From: Cryobacterium sp.
Lineage (GTDB): Bacteria; Actinomycetota; Actinomycetes; Actinomycetales; Microbacteriaceae
DNA: 32,896 nucleotides
Direction: 5' to 3'
NCBI GenBank assembly: GCA_019638975.1
Contig: JAHBST010000013.1
Coordinates: 1-32,896 of the forward strand
Notes under the pieces: generated by a model
Database searches by the model: none
The model's input: only the letters and a program-made list of their open reading frames with translations
Told to the model about the DNA's origin: nothing
Made by a program: the position numbers and the translations under genes
Shown here: one piece after another, positions 32,709 to 32,896 of the stretch
Numbering within the stretch: the stretch's first letter is position 1
Layout: the number at the start of each line of letters is the position of its first letter

Positions 32709-32896
32709 ATGACCCGTGTCGCCGCGATCGACTGCGGAACCAACTCGATCCGCTTGCTCATCGCCGATGTCGACGGGCAGGGAAACCTGAGGGACGTCGC
32801 GCGCGAACTCGAACTCGTGCGGCTCGGCGAGGGCGTCGACCGCACGGGTCGGTTCAGCGCGGCAGCCCTTGAACGAACACTCGAGGCGACTCGCGG
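32709..32896 (+). CDS. Ppx/GppA family phosphatase, 5' part only
   Basis: The first 62 codons are visible; the gene is cut by the window end. The N terminus VAAIDCGTNSIRLLIAD is the phosphate 1 motif of the actin-like fold of exopolyphosphatase and pppGpp phosphohydrolase. The following ELVRLGEGVDRTGRFS matches the family, where Arg and Gly contact phosphate. The product hydrolyses polyphosphate or pppGpp, and the two activities cannot be told apart from this part. ATG 32709 has GAGGAG 6 bases upstream. Nothing can be said of the C-terminal domain. Confidence 0.9.
   Translation, partial: MTRVAAIDCGTNSIRLLIADVDGQGNLRDVARELELVRLGEGVDRTGRFSAAALERTLEATR

Noticed and set aside
1..32896. tRNA, rRNA, CRISPR, insertion sequence, prophage or toxin-antitoxin cassettes
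   Set aside because: No conserved RNA gene sequence, no regularly spaced repeats, and no transposase, integrase or terminase motif was found. Apart from the weak phoAT case, no toxin pair is visible.

Overview
The window is chromosomal DNA of a high-GC actinobacterium, most probably of the Microbacteriaceae. The grounds are a mycothiol conjugate amidase (mycothiol is actinobacterial), the actinobacterial families DUF4307, DUF4245 and DUF6264, a PIN-PhoH (PhoH2) protein, class II fructose bisphosphate aldolase paired with GlpX, many GTG starts, and a high frequency of leaderless-type promoters. I see no tRNA, rRNA, CRISPR array, insertion sequence or prophage gene. Almost all the DNA is coding, and no gene-free stretch exceeds 160 bases.

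Layout. 98-2255 (minus): a TetR regulator driving an ABC-2 exporter (ATPase and permease). 2422-3911 (plus): lemA and an HtpX-like protease. 3937-5145 (minus): an AlkX/YcaQ-type DNA glycosylase. 5288-7664 (plus): an AI-2E-type permease overlapping an ACT-domain threonine ammonia-lyase. 7714-9907: greA and a DUF4307 gene (minus), then mca and a small membrane protein gene (plus). 10025-15092: a TrhA/hemolysin III membrane protein (minus), then a short-chain cis-prenyltransferase, a class V aminotransferase-fold protein, PhoH2 and an unknown membrane protein (plus).

15105-21240 (minus) is a seven-gene tandem array: DEDDh exonuclease, an unrecognised 443-residue protein with nucleotidyltransferase-like motifs, xseA, xseB, DUF4245, beta-carbonic anhydrase and fumC. 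Several neighbours overlap by 4 bases (ATGA or GTGA). Divergent from it, 21338-25317 (plus) carries ispH, a DUF6264 gene, a NarL-type sensor kinase and a second kinase-like protein lacking the catalytic motifs. The rest holds fbaA (minus) and glpX (plus) from one divergent promoter region, a DUF2087 gene, rmuC, an NTF2-like protein and a second DEDDh exonuclease (minus), a VOC protein and ychF (plus), a DUF1801 gene (minus), and the 5' end of a Ppx/GppA phosphatase gene cut by the window edge.

From memory, the order greA - DUF4307 - mca - small protein - hemolysin III - cis-prenyltransferase ... phoH2 - fumC - DUF4245 - xseB - xseA - ispH - ychF resembles the Mycobacterium tuberculosis Rv1080c-Rv1112 neighbourhood. 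The window therefore looks like an old actinobacterial core block with lineage-specific insertions. The most interesting insertion is the exonuclease plus putative nucleotidyltransferase pair, overlapped onto exonuclease VII. Other points of interest are a sensor pair without a nearby response regulator, a perfect 21-bp inverted repeat between glpX and the DUF2087 gene, and a repeated TANNNT-N6-start-codon arrangement that implies leaderless mRNAs.
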